Shown piece after piece: positions 47,201 through 56,444 of a stretch of 64,000 nt of DNA; position 1 is the stretch's first letter; each line of letters opens with the position of its first letter. Source of the DNA: Fervidobacterium changbaicum (GTDB lineage Bacteria; Thermotogota; Thermotogae; Thermotogales; Fervidobacteriaceae); assembly GCF_004117075.1 (NCBI RefSeq), contig NZ_CP026721.1, positions 1,798,001 to 1,862,000 on the forward strand, given 5' to 3'. The position numbers and the translations under genes were made by a program. The notes under the pieces were generated by a model. It searched no databases. It saw nothing but the letters and a program-made list of their open reading frames with translations, and was not told the DNA's origin.

Positions 47201-48277
47201 ATGAAATACCTTATCACCGGTGGTGCAGGTTTTATTGGAACAAACTTCATATATTACATGCTCGAAAACCATCCTGAATATGAATACGTTTGCTTGGATA
47301 AGCTAACGTATGCAGGTAACTTGGCAAATTTGCAGAAAGCAATGGAGTATAAAAATTTTCGATTTGTCAAAGGTGATATTGCTGACAGAAAGTTCGTTTT
47401 TGATTTATTTGAGCAAGAGAGATTTGATGTAGTAGTGAACTTTGCAGCAGAATCACATGTGGACAGGTCGATAGAAACTCCTGATGTGTTCCTTGTCACA
47501 AATGTACTCGGTACTCAAGTTTTACTCGATGCGTCCAGAAAATTTGGTGTTAAGAGGTTCCATCAAATTTCCACAGATGAAGTGTACGGTGATTTGCCAC
47601 TTGATAGACCTGAATTGAAGTTCAAAGAGACAGATAACCTAAGGCCATCTTCGCCATATTCAGCATCAAAAGCATCAGCAGATTTGCTTACACTTGCTTA
47701 TTACAGAACGTATGGACTACCTGTGACAATTTCAAGGTGTTCAAATAATTATGGACCGTATCAATTTCCTGAAAAGTTGATACCGCTGATGATAATCAAT
47801 GCATTAAATGACAAAGAGCTTCCGGTATATGGGACAGGACAGAATGTAAGAGATTGGATATATGTGACAGACCACTGTGAGGCAGTGGATATAATCTTAC
47901 AAAAGGGAAAGGAAGGGGAGATTTACAATATTGGAGGAAATTGTGAGAAGAAGAACATAGATGTTGTTAGGACGATACTCGAGAAGCTGGGAAAACCTGA
48001 GAGTTTGATAAAGTTTGTGAAAGATAGGCCTGGACATGACTTAAGGTATGCGATGGACACAAGTAAGATGAAGGAAGAATTTGGTTGGGAGCCCAAAGTG
48101 AGTTTTGAAAAGGGAGTTGAAAAAACCATAGAGTGGTATCTGAATAATGAACAATGGTGGAAAGAAATAATCAATGGGGAATACTTAGAGTATTACAGAA
48201 GAATGTATAACGATAGACTGAAACAAGGTTATACCCTTCCTAAGGAGGCCATAAATGAGCACGAGAAAATACTTTAA
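47201..48277 (+). CDS. rmlB: dTDP-glucose 4,6-dehydratase
   Basis: 358 residues from ATG 47201, 8 bases after GGAGGG. An extended short-chain dehydrogenase: NAD motif LITGGAGFIGTNFIYYM, NFAAESHVDRSIETPDVFL, the STDEVYGDL motif with catalytic D-E, and Y-x3-K in SPYSASKASADLL. The substrate loop is SNNYGPYQFPEKLIPLMI. It removes water from dTDP-glucose to give dTDP-4-keto-6-deoxyglucose, the substrate of VioA. Complete. The last 23 bases overlap the wzx start. Confidence 0.97.
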   Translation: MKYLITGGAGFIGTNFIYYMLENHPEYEYVCLDKLTYAGNLANLQKAMEYKNFRFVKGDIADRKFVFDLFEQERFDVVVNFAAESHVDRSIETPDVFLVTNVLGTQVLLDASRKFGVKRFHQISTDEVYGDLPLDRPELKFKETDNLRPSSPYSASKASADLLTLAYYRTYGLPVTISRCSNNYGPYQFPEKLIPLMIINALNDKELPVYGTGQNVRDWIYVTDHCEAVDIILQKGKEGEIYNIGGNCEKKNIDVVRTILEKLGKPESLIKFVKDRPGHDLRYAMDTSKMKEEFGWEPKVSFEKGVEKTIEWYLNNEQWWKEIINGEYLEYYRRMYNDRLKQGYTLPKEAINEHEKIL

Positions 48278-49685
48278 ATCTTTTCTTTCCTTTTCAATTG
48301 GCACGTGGTTGCGTGCGTTTATTTCTGTTTTCACAACACCAATAATCACTTACTTGATAAATCCTGAAGAATTTGGTAAAAGTGCGATGTATGCAACAGC
48401 TTTTGGTGTAATTAACACAACTGTGCTTTTTGGAACCGACCAGGCTTTCGTAAGATTTTTTTATGACTACGAAGAAGACAGGAAAAATGAACTTCTTTGG
48501 TCATGTCTTTTGCCTTCTGTTTTTATTGCTACTATTCTCTCGCTGTTTGTCTTAGTTCTGTCGGACAGAATCAGCGTAGTGTTGTATGGTCAGAGATATG
48601 ATTTTATAAACCTCATACTCGTTGTAAATATATACCTGTCGTTGTTCCAAAGGTACAACCAATTGATAGTAAGGATGTTAAAGAAAGGGATGCTCTATTC
48701 TTTGATAGATATAGTTGCCGCCATTTCAACAACAGTTTTTACGATAATCTTTGCACTGATCAGTCGCACATTTTACTCGGTAATTTTGGGAGGACTTGTT
48801 GGAACACTGCTTGCACTTTTAGTAGGTATTTCTCAAGGGAAGAGCTATTGGAGGGTAACGAAACCAAGGAAAGAAGAGTTAAAAGAAGTTCTTAAGTATA
48901 GCGCTCCATTTGTGCCAACCATGTTGTTGTTTTGGTTGTTTAGTTCAATAGATCGAATAAGCCTAAGGCAATATAGCACATTTGTGCAGATAGGAATTTA
49001 CAGTGCGGCCTTCAAGGTTGTACAAGTACTAACCTTAGTACAAAGTGGTTTTACCACATTCTGGGTACCAACAGCGTATGAAAGATACTCAAAGGATAAT
49101 CAGGATACATCATTCTTTGTGAGAGCCAATGAAATGGTAAGTTTTGTTATGTTTTCGGTTGGTTTTCTTCTTTTGGGGTTTAAAGATATATTGTTTTTGT
49201 TGTTGGCAAAGTCATATAGAGAAAGTAGTATGGTGTTTCCATTCTTAGCATTCTTGCCAATAATGTATTCTATTTCTGAAACAACGGTAGTGTGGATAAA
49301 CTTTAAGAAAAAAAGTTATTGGCATGTGTTGATAACGATGGTTTCCGCTTTAACAAACTACATCGGAAATACAGTATTAGTCCCGATTTACGGAGCCAGA
49401 GGTGCAGCAATATCAACCGGGGTATCGTATATTGTATTTTTCTGGATGAGGACTTTAGTTGCGATGAAGTTGCATCCGAAAGCAGGATACAATTTGAAGA
49501 AAGTTACACTGGTAACTGTTTTGATGACAACTGTTGCGTTAATTGAGACGTTTCAAAACAACGTTGCGGTGAATATGGTTTTGGGAACATTGGGGATAAT
49601 AATTACGATAATTGTTTACAAAGAACCTTTTACGTTAGTAAAAAAAGAGTTTTTGGATGTTCTAAAGGCGGGACTTTTGAGGTAA
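48255..49685 (+). CDS. wzx: Wzx-type oligosaccharide flippase (first copy)
   Basis: 476 residues with about 12-14 hydrophobic segments. The start, FKSFLSFSIGTWLRAFISVF, and the ITYLINPEEFGKSAMYATA segment are characteristic of polysaccharide-biosynthesis (MATE/MOP) flippases. It carries lipid-linked repeat units across the membrane. The ribosome site AAGGAGG is 6 bases ahead of the start, inside the end of rmlB. Sequence resemblance to the second flippase at 56.4 kb is clear at the N-terminus. It serves the viosamine cassette by position. Confidence 0.9.
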   Translation: MSTRKYFKSFLSFSIGTWLRAFISVFTTPIITYLINPEEFGKSAMYATAFGVINTTVLFGTDQAFVRFFYDYEEDRKNELLWSCLLPSVFIATILSLFVLVLSDRISVVLYGQRYDFINLILVVNIYLSLFQRYNQLIVRMLKKGMLYSLIDIVAAISTTVFTIIFALISRTFYSVILGGLVGTLLALLVGISQGKSYWRVTKPRKEELKEVLKYSAPFVPTMLLFWLFSSIDRISLRQYSTFVQIGIYSAAFKVVQVLTLVQSGFTTFWVPTAYERYSKDNQDTSFFVRANEMVSFVMFSVGFLLLGFKDILFLLLAKSYRESSMVFPFLAFLPIMYSISETTVVWINFKKKSYWHVLITMVSALTNYIGNTVLVPIYGARGAAISTGVSYIVFFWMRTLVAMKLHPKAGYNLKKVTLVTVLMTTVALIETFQNNVAVNMVLGTLGIIITIIVYKEPFTLVKKEFLDVLKAGLLR

Positions 49686-49800
49686 TCATATGAAACCTGA
49701 GGTTAAACCAGGACTTCTGGAGATATTCTTTTGTAGGCAAACAGTTTGATTTTGCAAAGTTTTGGTATACCCCATGAATACAAAGACCACAAACAGCTCC

Positions 49801-50222
49801 TTACCACCCCATTCCAAGCACCCACATCGGGATACAATTTCTAACAGGCAGGTCTATATCGTCTCGGATGGCAAAATCTGCCAGTTTTGGGTTTTTGTTT
49901 GCTCCTCCGATTTCCAAGCGAATCTCGTTGAAAATTAAATCTGCTTTTATTTCGTCTTTTTCAGCCAATAGTGTTCCACGATTTTTCAATGTGAAGACAT
50001 TCTGTTTCTAAGGTTCTAAGGCATTGTAAATAACAGGGTCAGCGAAGAATATCTTTGAACCTTTGGAGCTTGGCTTTTCAGCCGGTGATTTTAAGTAATT
50101 GTAATTAAACCGACTTGCGGCATTGCATAGAGAACTTGGTAGAGTTTTTGTTTGCTCATAGCCCAGTCTTTGCACATGGTCTCGACGTTAATGTTGACTA
50201 TTGCTTTGACGGTTTTCAGTGA
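49801..50222 (-). pseudogene. Fragment of an AAA ATPase (DUF4143-type) gene
   Basis: Reading on the minus strand, ETMCKDWAMSKQKLYQVLYAMPQVGLI (50100-50200) breaks in frame, then KGSKIFFADPVIYNALEP stops, and KNRGTLLAEKDEIKADLIFN and LEIGGANKNPKLADFAIRDD with DLPVRNCIPMWVLGMGW follow. This order is that of the C-terminal DUF4143 region of bacterial AAA ATPases that have an NTP-binding N-terminus, missing here. At least one frameshift and one stop. No function remains. Confidence 0.6.
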
Positions 50223-50501
50223 GTTTCCCAGCAAATCATACAAACATTTATGCATTTTCTAGGGAGGTTTTCTCTCAGTAAAATTTCCTTCCTACTGCTG
50301 GTTTGTAAATTGCCAGTCTGTAATTTGCCCAGACTTTCGTGATCCTAGATCGTTTTTACATTTCTCTTCTGAGCGATTTTCTTAGTATTTGCAAGTTGTC
50401 TTTGCTAGAAACACCTTTCCAAATTTTTAATGTCATTATAGATTTTGCATAATAAAGCTAGAATAACATGATATAATATAATTATCCAGGAGGTGATAGT
50501 A

Positions 50502-50783
50502 ATGCATGAAATTGTACAGTCTTCCGCTATTATTTCAAGTAGAGGTCAGGTGCAGATTCCAGCAAAAATACGAAAGGCAATAGGTGCCCAGACGGGAGAT
50601 TTGGTCATCTTCCGTATGCTTGATGATGGAACTATTCTGATGAAAATAGTGAAAAGGAAAAGACTTTCTGAGTTGTACGGCTCTTTAAAATCAGGTGTGA
50701 AGTTTTCAAGTTTGGAAGATGAGACAGAGAACACCAAAAAGATGTGGACGGCTAAGAGGGAAAGTGAGAGGATGAAGAGATGA
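50502..50783 (+). CDS. AbrB/MazE/SpoVT-type antitoxin
   Basis: 93 residues from ATG 50502, after GGAGGTG. The swapped-hairpin DNA-binding domain lies in the first ~50 residues: SSAIISSRGQVQIPAKIRKA IGAQTGDLVIFRML in two parts, which fits AbrB-type antitoxins of PIN toxins. The basic tail (KRESERMKR) likely binds the toxin. TATAAT runs at 50472-50482 may be its promoter. The stop overlaps the toxin start (ATGA), the usual coupling in a toxin-antitoxin pair. Confidence 0.9.
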   Translation: MHEIVQSSAIISSRGQVQIPAKIRKAIGAQTGDLVIFRMLDDGTILMKIVKRKRLSELYGSLKSGVKFSSLEDETENTKKMWTAKRESERMKR

Positions 50784-51202
50784 AAAAATACTGGATTGAT
50801 GCAAACATCATCCTAAGATACTTGCTCAACGATAACGATGAATTGTCACCAAAAGCAAAGCATGTAATGGATATGGCGGATAAGGGAGAAATTGCACTAT
50901 TAGTATCTGTGATAACCATTGCTGAGGTTGTATGGGTATTAGAATCGTTTTATGAAATTGCAAAATCCCAAATCGCAGATACTTTGTCGGTATTTGTGTC
51001 ATCAAGAGGTATAGAATGTGAGGAAAGGGACAACGTGCTCTTGGCTCTTGAGGGCTACAAGTCAAGGAACGTGGATTTTATTGACGCATACCTTGCGCAA
51101 CATGCTCTAAGCTCAGATGCAGATGGAGTAATAACTTTTGACAAGAAACATTTTGCAAGATTAGGCGTGAAAATATTTGAACCAGACGTTTTTCTAAAGT
51201 AG
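50780..51202 (+). CDS. vapC: VapC-like PIN-domain ribonuclease toxin
   Basis: 140 residues. PIN-domain acidic residues are visible: D7 in YWIDANIILRYLLN, E49 in VITIAEVVWVLE, D98 in VDFIDAYLAQHAL and D116 near the end of GVITFDKKHFARLG. These coordinate Mg2+ for RNA cleavage. It is encoded directly after an AbrB-type antitoxin with a 4-base overlap. No unusual features. It may stabilise this variable region by addiction; that is inference. Confidence 0.93.
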   Translation: MKKYWIDANIILRYLLNDNDELSPKAKHVMDMADKGEIALLVSVITIAEVVWVLESFYEIAKSQIADTLSVFVSSRGIECEERDNVLLALEGYKSRNVDFIDAYLAQHALSSDADGVITFDKKHFARLGVKIFEPDVFLK

Positions 51203-51480
51203 CATCGTTTCTGATAGTCAGAAAGCTCACTGGGGACGTCTGATATTGCTGTAGTTCCTACTAGCTGAAGGGCAATCGTTCTTGGTGTGTTTTTATTGGT
51301 TGTGTTGGCTTATTGAAATAATTCAATTCACTATAGGGGATATTATTGTAAAAGAAAAAGTTATACACAAACGACAAGTTCTACGAAAATCTCGAATCTT
51401 ATACTATCTCCCGGAAAAATGAAAAAGAATGATGTGCTGATGATGAAAAAAATCGAGAAGTATTTCGGAAAAACAGATAG
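51203..51480. other. Gene-free stretch after vapC
   Basis: 280 bases without a supported frame or clear terminator. It leads directly into the MITE-like element. Confidence 0.4.
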
Positions 51481-51810
51481 TGTTAACTTATAGTGATGAA
51501 AGAGTGTAAGTGTGAAAGAATGAGATTGATATTACCATTGTGCGTTTTCCAAAGATTCTTCACTACACAAAAACCTCGAATATGTCTCGCTAAATTCTTC
51601 TTATTCTTCAGTCCTCGCTTGAGTCGGAAAAAGTCTTTCAGCAATGAAAACTTGGATTCACACATGTTTTTACCAAATGATACTGCTTGGCCAAGAAAGC
51701 ATTGAGTTATTCATCTTGGGGGACCTGCTTTTGTCAAGAGTTGGTTGAGGGGTGTCCCCTCTTTAAAGGATAATGCGGTTTTTGGAAATTTTCAATACTT
51801 TTAGTTAACA
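51481..51810 (-). mobile_element. 330-bp MITE-like, internally deleted IS derivative
   Basis: It starts TGTTAACTTATAGTGATGAA and ends CAATACTTTTAGTTAACA, i.e. both IS ends are intact. Inside lie the transposase C-terminal stretch (MCESKFSLLKDFFRLKRGLK on the minus strand) and then directly the first ~10 codons of the N-terminus (MNNSMLSWP). About 700 bases of the body were removed by a deletion. It could still be moved by a transposase acting in trans. Its right end is 31 bases before gmd. Confidence 0.85.
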
Positions 51811-51840
51811 GCATCTCTATAATTTAAGGAGGGATTGATG

Positions 51841-52989
51841 ATGCCAAAAAGGGCACTGATCACAGGAATCACCGGACAGGACGGTTCGTACCTTGCAGAA
51901 TTTCTGCTTTCCAAAGGATATGAAGTTCATGGGATAATAAGAAGGAGCTCAACTTTTAACACACAGAGAATCGATCATATATATGTTGACCCTCACGAGC
52001 CAAATGCCAAACTATTTTTGCATTATGGAGACTTGTCCGATCCAGGTGTTATTACAGAAATCATTTACAATGTTCAACCAGATGAGATATACAATCTTGG
52101 TGCGCAATCGCATGTTAAAGTTTCATTCGATATGCCAGAGTATACGGGTAATATTACCGGTTTAGGTGCTCTTAGAATTCTTGAAGCTATCAGAAGAAGT
52201 GGAATAAAAGCAAAGTACTATCAAGCCTCTTCATCAGAAATGTTTGGTGGAGCACCTGCACCACAGAATGAAAAAACACCATTCTATCCAAGAAGTCCAT
52301 ATGCTGCATCGAAAGTGTATGCTTACTGGATAACGGTGAACTACAGGGAAGCGTACAACATCTTTGCTTGCAATGGGATACTCTTCAATCACGAAAGTCC
52401 AAGAAGAGGGGAGACATTCGTTACGAGGAAAATCACAAGAGCTCTTGCTCATATACTTGTTGGCAAACAGAAGAAGTTATTTTTAGGTAATCTGTACGCA
52501 AAACGAGACTGGGGATATGCACCAGAATACGTGGAAATGATGTGGCTAATGCTCCAGCAAGACAAACCAGATGACTACGTGGTAGGAACTGGGGAAAGTC
52601 ATACAATCAAGGAGTTCCTTGTCAAAGCTTTTGAGTATGCAGGGATTGAGCTCGAGTTCAAAGGTCAAGGTACAGAAGAAAAAGCATTGGTCAAAAGTCT
52701 TGACAAGCAGTGGGAAGGAGTATTAAGAATTGGTGACATAGTAGTTGAAGTTGATCCACGGTACTTTAGACCAACGGAAGTTGAGCACCTGCAAGCCGAC
52801 ATCACAAAAGCAAAGGAAAAACTCGGATGGCAGCCGAGAACGACGTTTGAAGAGCTGGTTAAGATAATGGTGGACTACGATATGAAACTTGCGGGTCTTG
52901 AGCCAATTGGAGAAGGAATAAGGATAAATCTGGCTAAAGGATTTGACTACACAGATCATACATATTCTTTTTCCAGAAATAGCATGTGA
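51841..52989 (+). CDS. gmd: GDP-mannose 4,6-dehydratase
   Basis: 382 residues from ATG 51841, 7 bases after AAGGAGGG (ATG 51838 is also possible). [20 protein letters not shown] is the NADP loop. The [15 protein letters not shown] segment, the catalytic S/T-E in [13 protein letters not shown]-x3-K in [11 protein letters not shown] and [20 protein letters not shown] are unique to GMD, as is [20 protein letters not shown]. It converts GDP-mannose to GDP-4-keto-6-deoxymannose. It begins the colitose-type cassette. Confidence 0.97.
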   Translation: MPKRALITGITGQDGSYLAEFLLSKGYEVHGIIRRSSTFNTQRIDHIYVDPHEPNAKLFLHYGDLSDPGVITEIIYNVQPDEIYNLGAQSHVKVSFDMPEYTGNITGLGALRILEAIRRSGIKAKYYQASSSEMFGGAPAPQNEKTPFYPRSPYAASKVYAYWITVNYREAYNIFACNGILFNHESPRRGETFVTRKITRALAHILVGKQKKLFLGNLYAKRDWGYAPEYVEMMWLMLQQDKPDDYVVGTGESHTIKEFLVKAFEYAGIELEFKGQGTEEKALVKSLDKQWEGVLRIGDIVVEVDPRYFRPTEVEHLQADITKAKEKLGWQPRTTFEELVKIMVDYDMKLAGLEPIGEGIRINLAKGFDYTDHTYSFSRNSM

Positions 52990-53145
52990 GAATAGTGCCT
53001 TTCGGCAAATTAGTAACCTTAAGAAAGTTGTTTCGTAGCAAATATGGACTATTAAGTGTACAGAACAACCCACTTGTCCTTGCATGTTTTTTAACAGGAA
53101 TACACAACGCGCTATAACTTTATCTTTACGAAGGAGGGGATAATC

Positions 53146-54312
53146 GTGTTTAAGTATCCACTTACCGACGATACGTGGGGTAATGAAGAACTCGAAGCCA
53201 TAAACAGAGTAATTCGTTCAAGAAGGTTTACAATGGGACCTGAAGTTGAAGCCTTTGAGAGTGAATTTGCCAGGAAATTTGGAGTTAAACATGCTGTTAT
53301 GGTTAACTCAGGATCATCGGCTAATTTAATAGCCATAGCTGCTTTGATTTATTCGGGAAGATTAAATAGGGGTGACGAGGTTATAGTACCTGCTGTGTCG
53401 TGGAGTACTACATATTTTCCGTTGCAACAGTACGGGCTTAAGGTTAAGTTTGTTGACATAGACAGAAATACACTGAACATAGATCTGGAAGAGGTTAAGG
53501 ATGCAATTACAGAAAAAACGAAGGCTATATTTGCTGTAAATTTGCTAGGGAATCCCAATGAGTTTGACAAACTTCTCAAGCTATGCAAAGAAAATGATAT
53601 TATCTTGCTTGAAGATAATTGCGAGGCTATGGGAGCGGTCTATAAAGGAAGGTATACTGGTACGATAGGGTTTATCGGAACTTTCTCAATGTTTTACTCA
53701 CACCATATAAGTACCATGGAAGGCGGAGTCGCGGTTACAAACGATGAAGAACTATACCATTATATGTTAGCAATTCGAGCACATGGATGGACACGAAATC
53801 TGCCCAAAAATAGTGCCATTTACCGTAAGTCTGACAATGAGTTTTACGAGAGTTTCAATTTCATTGTTCCAGGATACAACCTTAGACCGCTTGAGATTGA
53901 GGCAGCCATAGGTAGAGAACAGCTCAAGAAATTGGATAGGTTTATCGAACAGAGAAGGAGAAATGCGGAATATTTTAAGGGAAGGATGAAGGAGTTAAAA
54001 GGCTTCTCGATACAACAAGAGGTAGAAAAAAGTTCATGGTTCGGATTTGCCATTATCCTGGACCGTGAAAACAAAGGAAAGCGAGATAGCATCGTGAAGT
54101 TTTTACAAGAGAATCAGATAGAGGTACGACCTATTGTTGCTGGGAATTTTACAAGAAATGCGGCAATCAGGTATTTTGACTACGAAATTCATTCAGAACT
54201 TATAAACGCCGACTATATACATGAGAATGGCTTTTTTGTTGGAAACCACTCCAGGGACTTAACAAAGGAGATAGATATGTTAGTTGAAGTTCTGAGAAGA
54301 GCCATTAATTAG
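53146..54312 (+). CDS. colD: ColD-type PLP-dependent 3-dehydratase (GDP-4-keto-6-deoxymannose)
   Basis: 388 residues, aminotransferase fold (DegT/StrS). It has VNSGSSANLIAIAAL, LLEDNCEAMGAVYKGRYTGT and MFYSHHISTMEGGVAV. In place of the PLP-binding lysine of this family it has histidine (H186-H187), the mark of the 3-dehydratases ColD and E1/DdhC, which use PLP for C3 deoxygenation rather than transamination. Lying between gmd and a reductase-like gene, the likely product is GDP-4-keto-3,6-dideoxymannose. GTG start after AAGGAGGGG. GDP-perosamine synthase is excluded by the missing lysine. Confidence 0.88.
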   Translation: MFKYPLTDDTWGNEELEAINRVIRSRRFTMGPEVEAFESEFARKFGVKHAVMVNSGSSANLIAIAALIYSGRLNRGDEVIVPAVSWSTTYFPLQQYGLKVKFVDIDRNTLNIDLEEVKDAITEKTKAIFAVNLLGNPNEFDKLLKLCKENDIILLEDNCEAMGAVYKGRYTGTIGFIGTFSMFYSHHISTMEGGVAVTNDEELYHYMLAIRAHGWTRNLPKNSAIYRKSDNEFYESFNFIVPGYNLRPLEIEAAIGREQLKKLDRFIEQRRRNAEYFKGRMKELKGFSIQQEVEKSSWFGFAIILDRENKGKRDSIVKFLQENQIEVRPIVAGNFTRNAAIRYFDYEIHSELINADYIHENGFFVGNHSRDLTKEIDMLVEVLRRAIN

Positions 54313-54415
54313 ACTTCTCTTTAAAAACACTCACCCAGCGCTGGCATAGTTAATTCTAAACGATTGAATGGCAGCCAATGATGAGCTTTAAAGATTATTC
54401 AAGCGGGGTGTTGAA

Positions 54416-55552
54416 ATGAGGATTTTAGTTTGTGGTGGAACAGGGCTTGTGGGGAGTTCCATTTTGGCCATGTTAGTTAAGAAAGGGTATACAGACTTAC
54501 ATGCAACGTACATGTCTAGAAGTCCAAGGAATTTTCGAAACGTTACTTGGCACAAGGTTGATTTAAGAAACCAAGCAGAAACTGAAGAACTCTTTGCAAA
54601 TATTAAGCCAGACCACGTCTATCTTGCTGCAGCAAAGGTCGGAGGTATGTTAGCAAACACCACGTACAAAGCTGAGTTCATTTACGATAACCTTGCAATA
54701 GCTCTGAATGTAATCAATTCAGCACGGAAATTTCAAGCGGAGAGATTAATAAGCATTGGATCAGCTACTGTGTACCCAGAGTTTGCGCCTCAGCCAATAA
54801 AGGAAGAATACTTATTAACAGGTTTACTTGATCCCACGAAGGAACCCTATGCAGTGGCGAAAATTTCGGCTGCAAAGCTTGTCAGATACTACAACGAACA
54901 GTATAAAACGAATTATATGTCGGTGATGCCAACAAATCTTTATGGGCCGAACGACAATTTCAATCTTGAAACTTCGCACGTGTTGCCGGCACTAATCAGG
55001 AAGTTTCATCTTGCAAGTTTGCTTGAAAAAAATGACATTGAGGGGATAAAGAAGGATTTCAGAGCAACACCTATCGGTTTTGGTTTAGATGCCCAGGTTG
55101 ACTACGAAAGTGAAGAATCTTTACTCAATGCTCTTGCGAAGATTGGAATTACAAAAACAAACGGGCAAGTCATAGTCACGGTCTGGGGAACAGGTGAAGC
55201 ATATCGAGAATTCCTCTACTCAGAAGATCTTGCTGATGCGTGTGTGTATTTGATGGAGAAAGTCGATGCTGAAGAGATCAGACGACTCTCTCCTGACTAC
55301 TTTGTGAATGTTGGAACAGGGGTTGATATAAAGCTTAAAGATTTAGTAGAAATGGTAAAGCAGGTAACTGGATTCTCAGGCACAGTGGTCTATGACGCTG
55401 CGAAACCTGAAGGGACACCGAGAAGGTTACTGGATGTCAGTAAGATTAATGCGTTAGGATGGAAAGCAAAGACGGACTTAGAGGCAGGCATAAAGATAGT
55501 CTATGAAGCGTACAAACATAGACTTAGAGAAAAAATAGCAAAAAGAATTTAA
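54416..55552 (+). CDS. colC: ColC/Fcl-type GDP-sugar epimerase-reductase
   Basis: 378 residues, short-chain dehydrogenase of the GDP-L-fucose-synthase fold: ILVCGGTGLVGSSILAMLV, KVGGMLANTTYKAEFIYDNL, SIGSATVYPEF, the Y-x3-K in EPYAVAKISAAKLV, MPTNLYGPNDNF, and GTGEAYREFLYSEDLADACV. It carries an extra ~45-residue insertion (about residues 200-245, LLEKNDIEGIKKDFRATPIG...) compared with E. coli Fcl. By position after ColD it should act on GDP-4-keto-3,6-dideoxymannose and form GDP-L-colitose. An ordinary GDP-fucose synthase is the alternative. Confidence 0.85.
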   Translation: MRILVCGGTGLVGSSILAMLVKKGYTDLHATYMSRSPRNFRNVTWHKVDLRNQAETEELFANIKPDHVYLAAAKVGGMLANTTYKAEFIYDNLAIALNVINSARKFQAERLISIGSATVYPEFAPQPIKEEYLLTGLLDPTKEPYAVAKISAAKLVRYYNEQYKTNYMSVMPTNLYGPNDNFNLETSHVLPALIRKFHLASLLEKNDIEGIKKDFRATPIGFGLDAQVDYESEESLLNALAKIGITKTNGQVIVTVWGTGEAYREFLYSEDLADACVYLMEKVDAEEIRRLSPDYFVNVGTGVDIKLKDLVEMVKQVTGFSGTVVYDAAKPEGTPRRLLDVSKINALGWKAKTDLEAGIKIVYEAYKHRLREKIAKRI

Positions 55553-55827
55553 GAGACCCGAGCACGCTATGGCAACAACTCTCTTGTAAAATTGAGGAAA
55601 AAGAGTTTAAAAAAGCACTCTTCCGATCAATTTTTAGGTTCATGACCCCAGTAACTCCTTGAAAAGTTTTTGAGTTTCGAGAATCCTATTTTCTATGAAC
55701 TTGTGAACCCGAGAGATGTCAAAACGAAAGTATTATCCTGGGAGGGACAAATGATATCGATTGGCATCTTTAAATTTACTCTAAGTATAAAGTACGGGCG
55801 CTCTTTTTCTCTTCCTTCCCAAGAAAA

Positions 55828-56395
55828 GAGAACTCGTATCTAGTTATGGCGAGAGCAGATGCATCATATGCGGCCCACCAGGCATTGTCATTGTTATAAT
55901 TTAATGAATTCCGGACTACACAAGATCCGTTCACCTGTTTTGGCAAATTTTCAATGCTCTGTAATCTTTCATGTGCTTAACGTAGTCTATTGGTACTATA
56001 AGTCAAGAACTTCGTAACCAATGTTTTTAAACACTAACTTTGCTGCTTCCATGCAATCAGTTTGCATTCACTCCAAGAAGCTTACTTGATCCGACATTGA
56101 GAGGTATTTTGACCTAGCATAGTAAGCACCGTATAATATTAATACTTTATGTTGTTTCTTGAATCTCTAAGGTTTCACTACTTTTGCCACAAATGAAGAG
56201 AGCTGCTTGCACCTCTGGGGATAGGAAAGTCTGAGAGAAGGTTTACAAACGTTGTCAAAAAGCTTTTGAATATTGCGTTCGTCCGGACCATTTTTGCAAA
56301 GTTTATTAGAATCCCAACTTAACGCATTAAACTTTTTATGAGAAGTGGTGTACCTGCATTGTGCTCTGTTTTGAAAGATAACAATGCTTTGAAAC
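55828..56395 (-). mobile_element. Strongly decayed IS copy
   Basis: On the minus strand, translating around 56080-55850 gives TDCMEAAKLVFKNIGYEVLD and IENLPKQVNGSCVVRNSLNYNND. These match transposase stretches TDGLGAYGAVKILYKNINHI and IENLPMYVNSFCVVRNLLKL of the intact copies, with several stops. The right end falls near 55828, and the left end, degenerate, near 56390. Bases 55553-55827 hold nothing recognisable. Confidence 0.6.
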
Positions 56396-56444
56396 TTTTA
56401 ATACTCGCAGTTTGCAGAATCTAAGAAATTCAGGAGGGGCTGAA

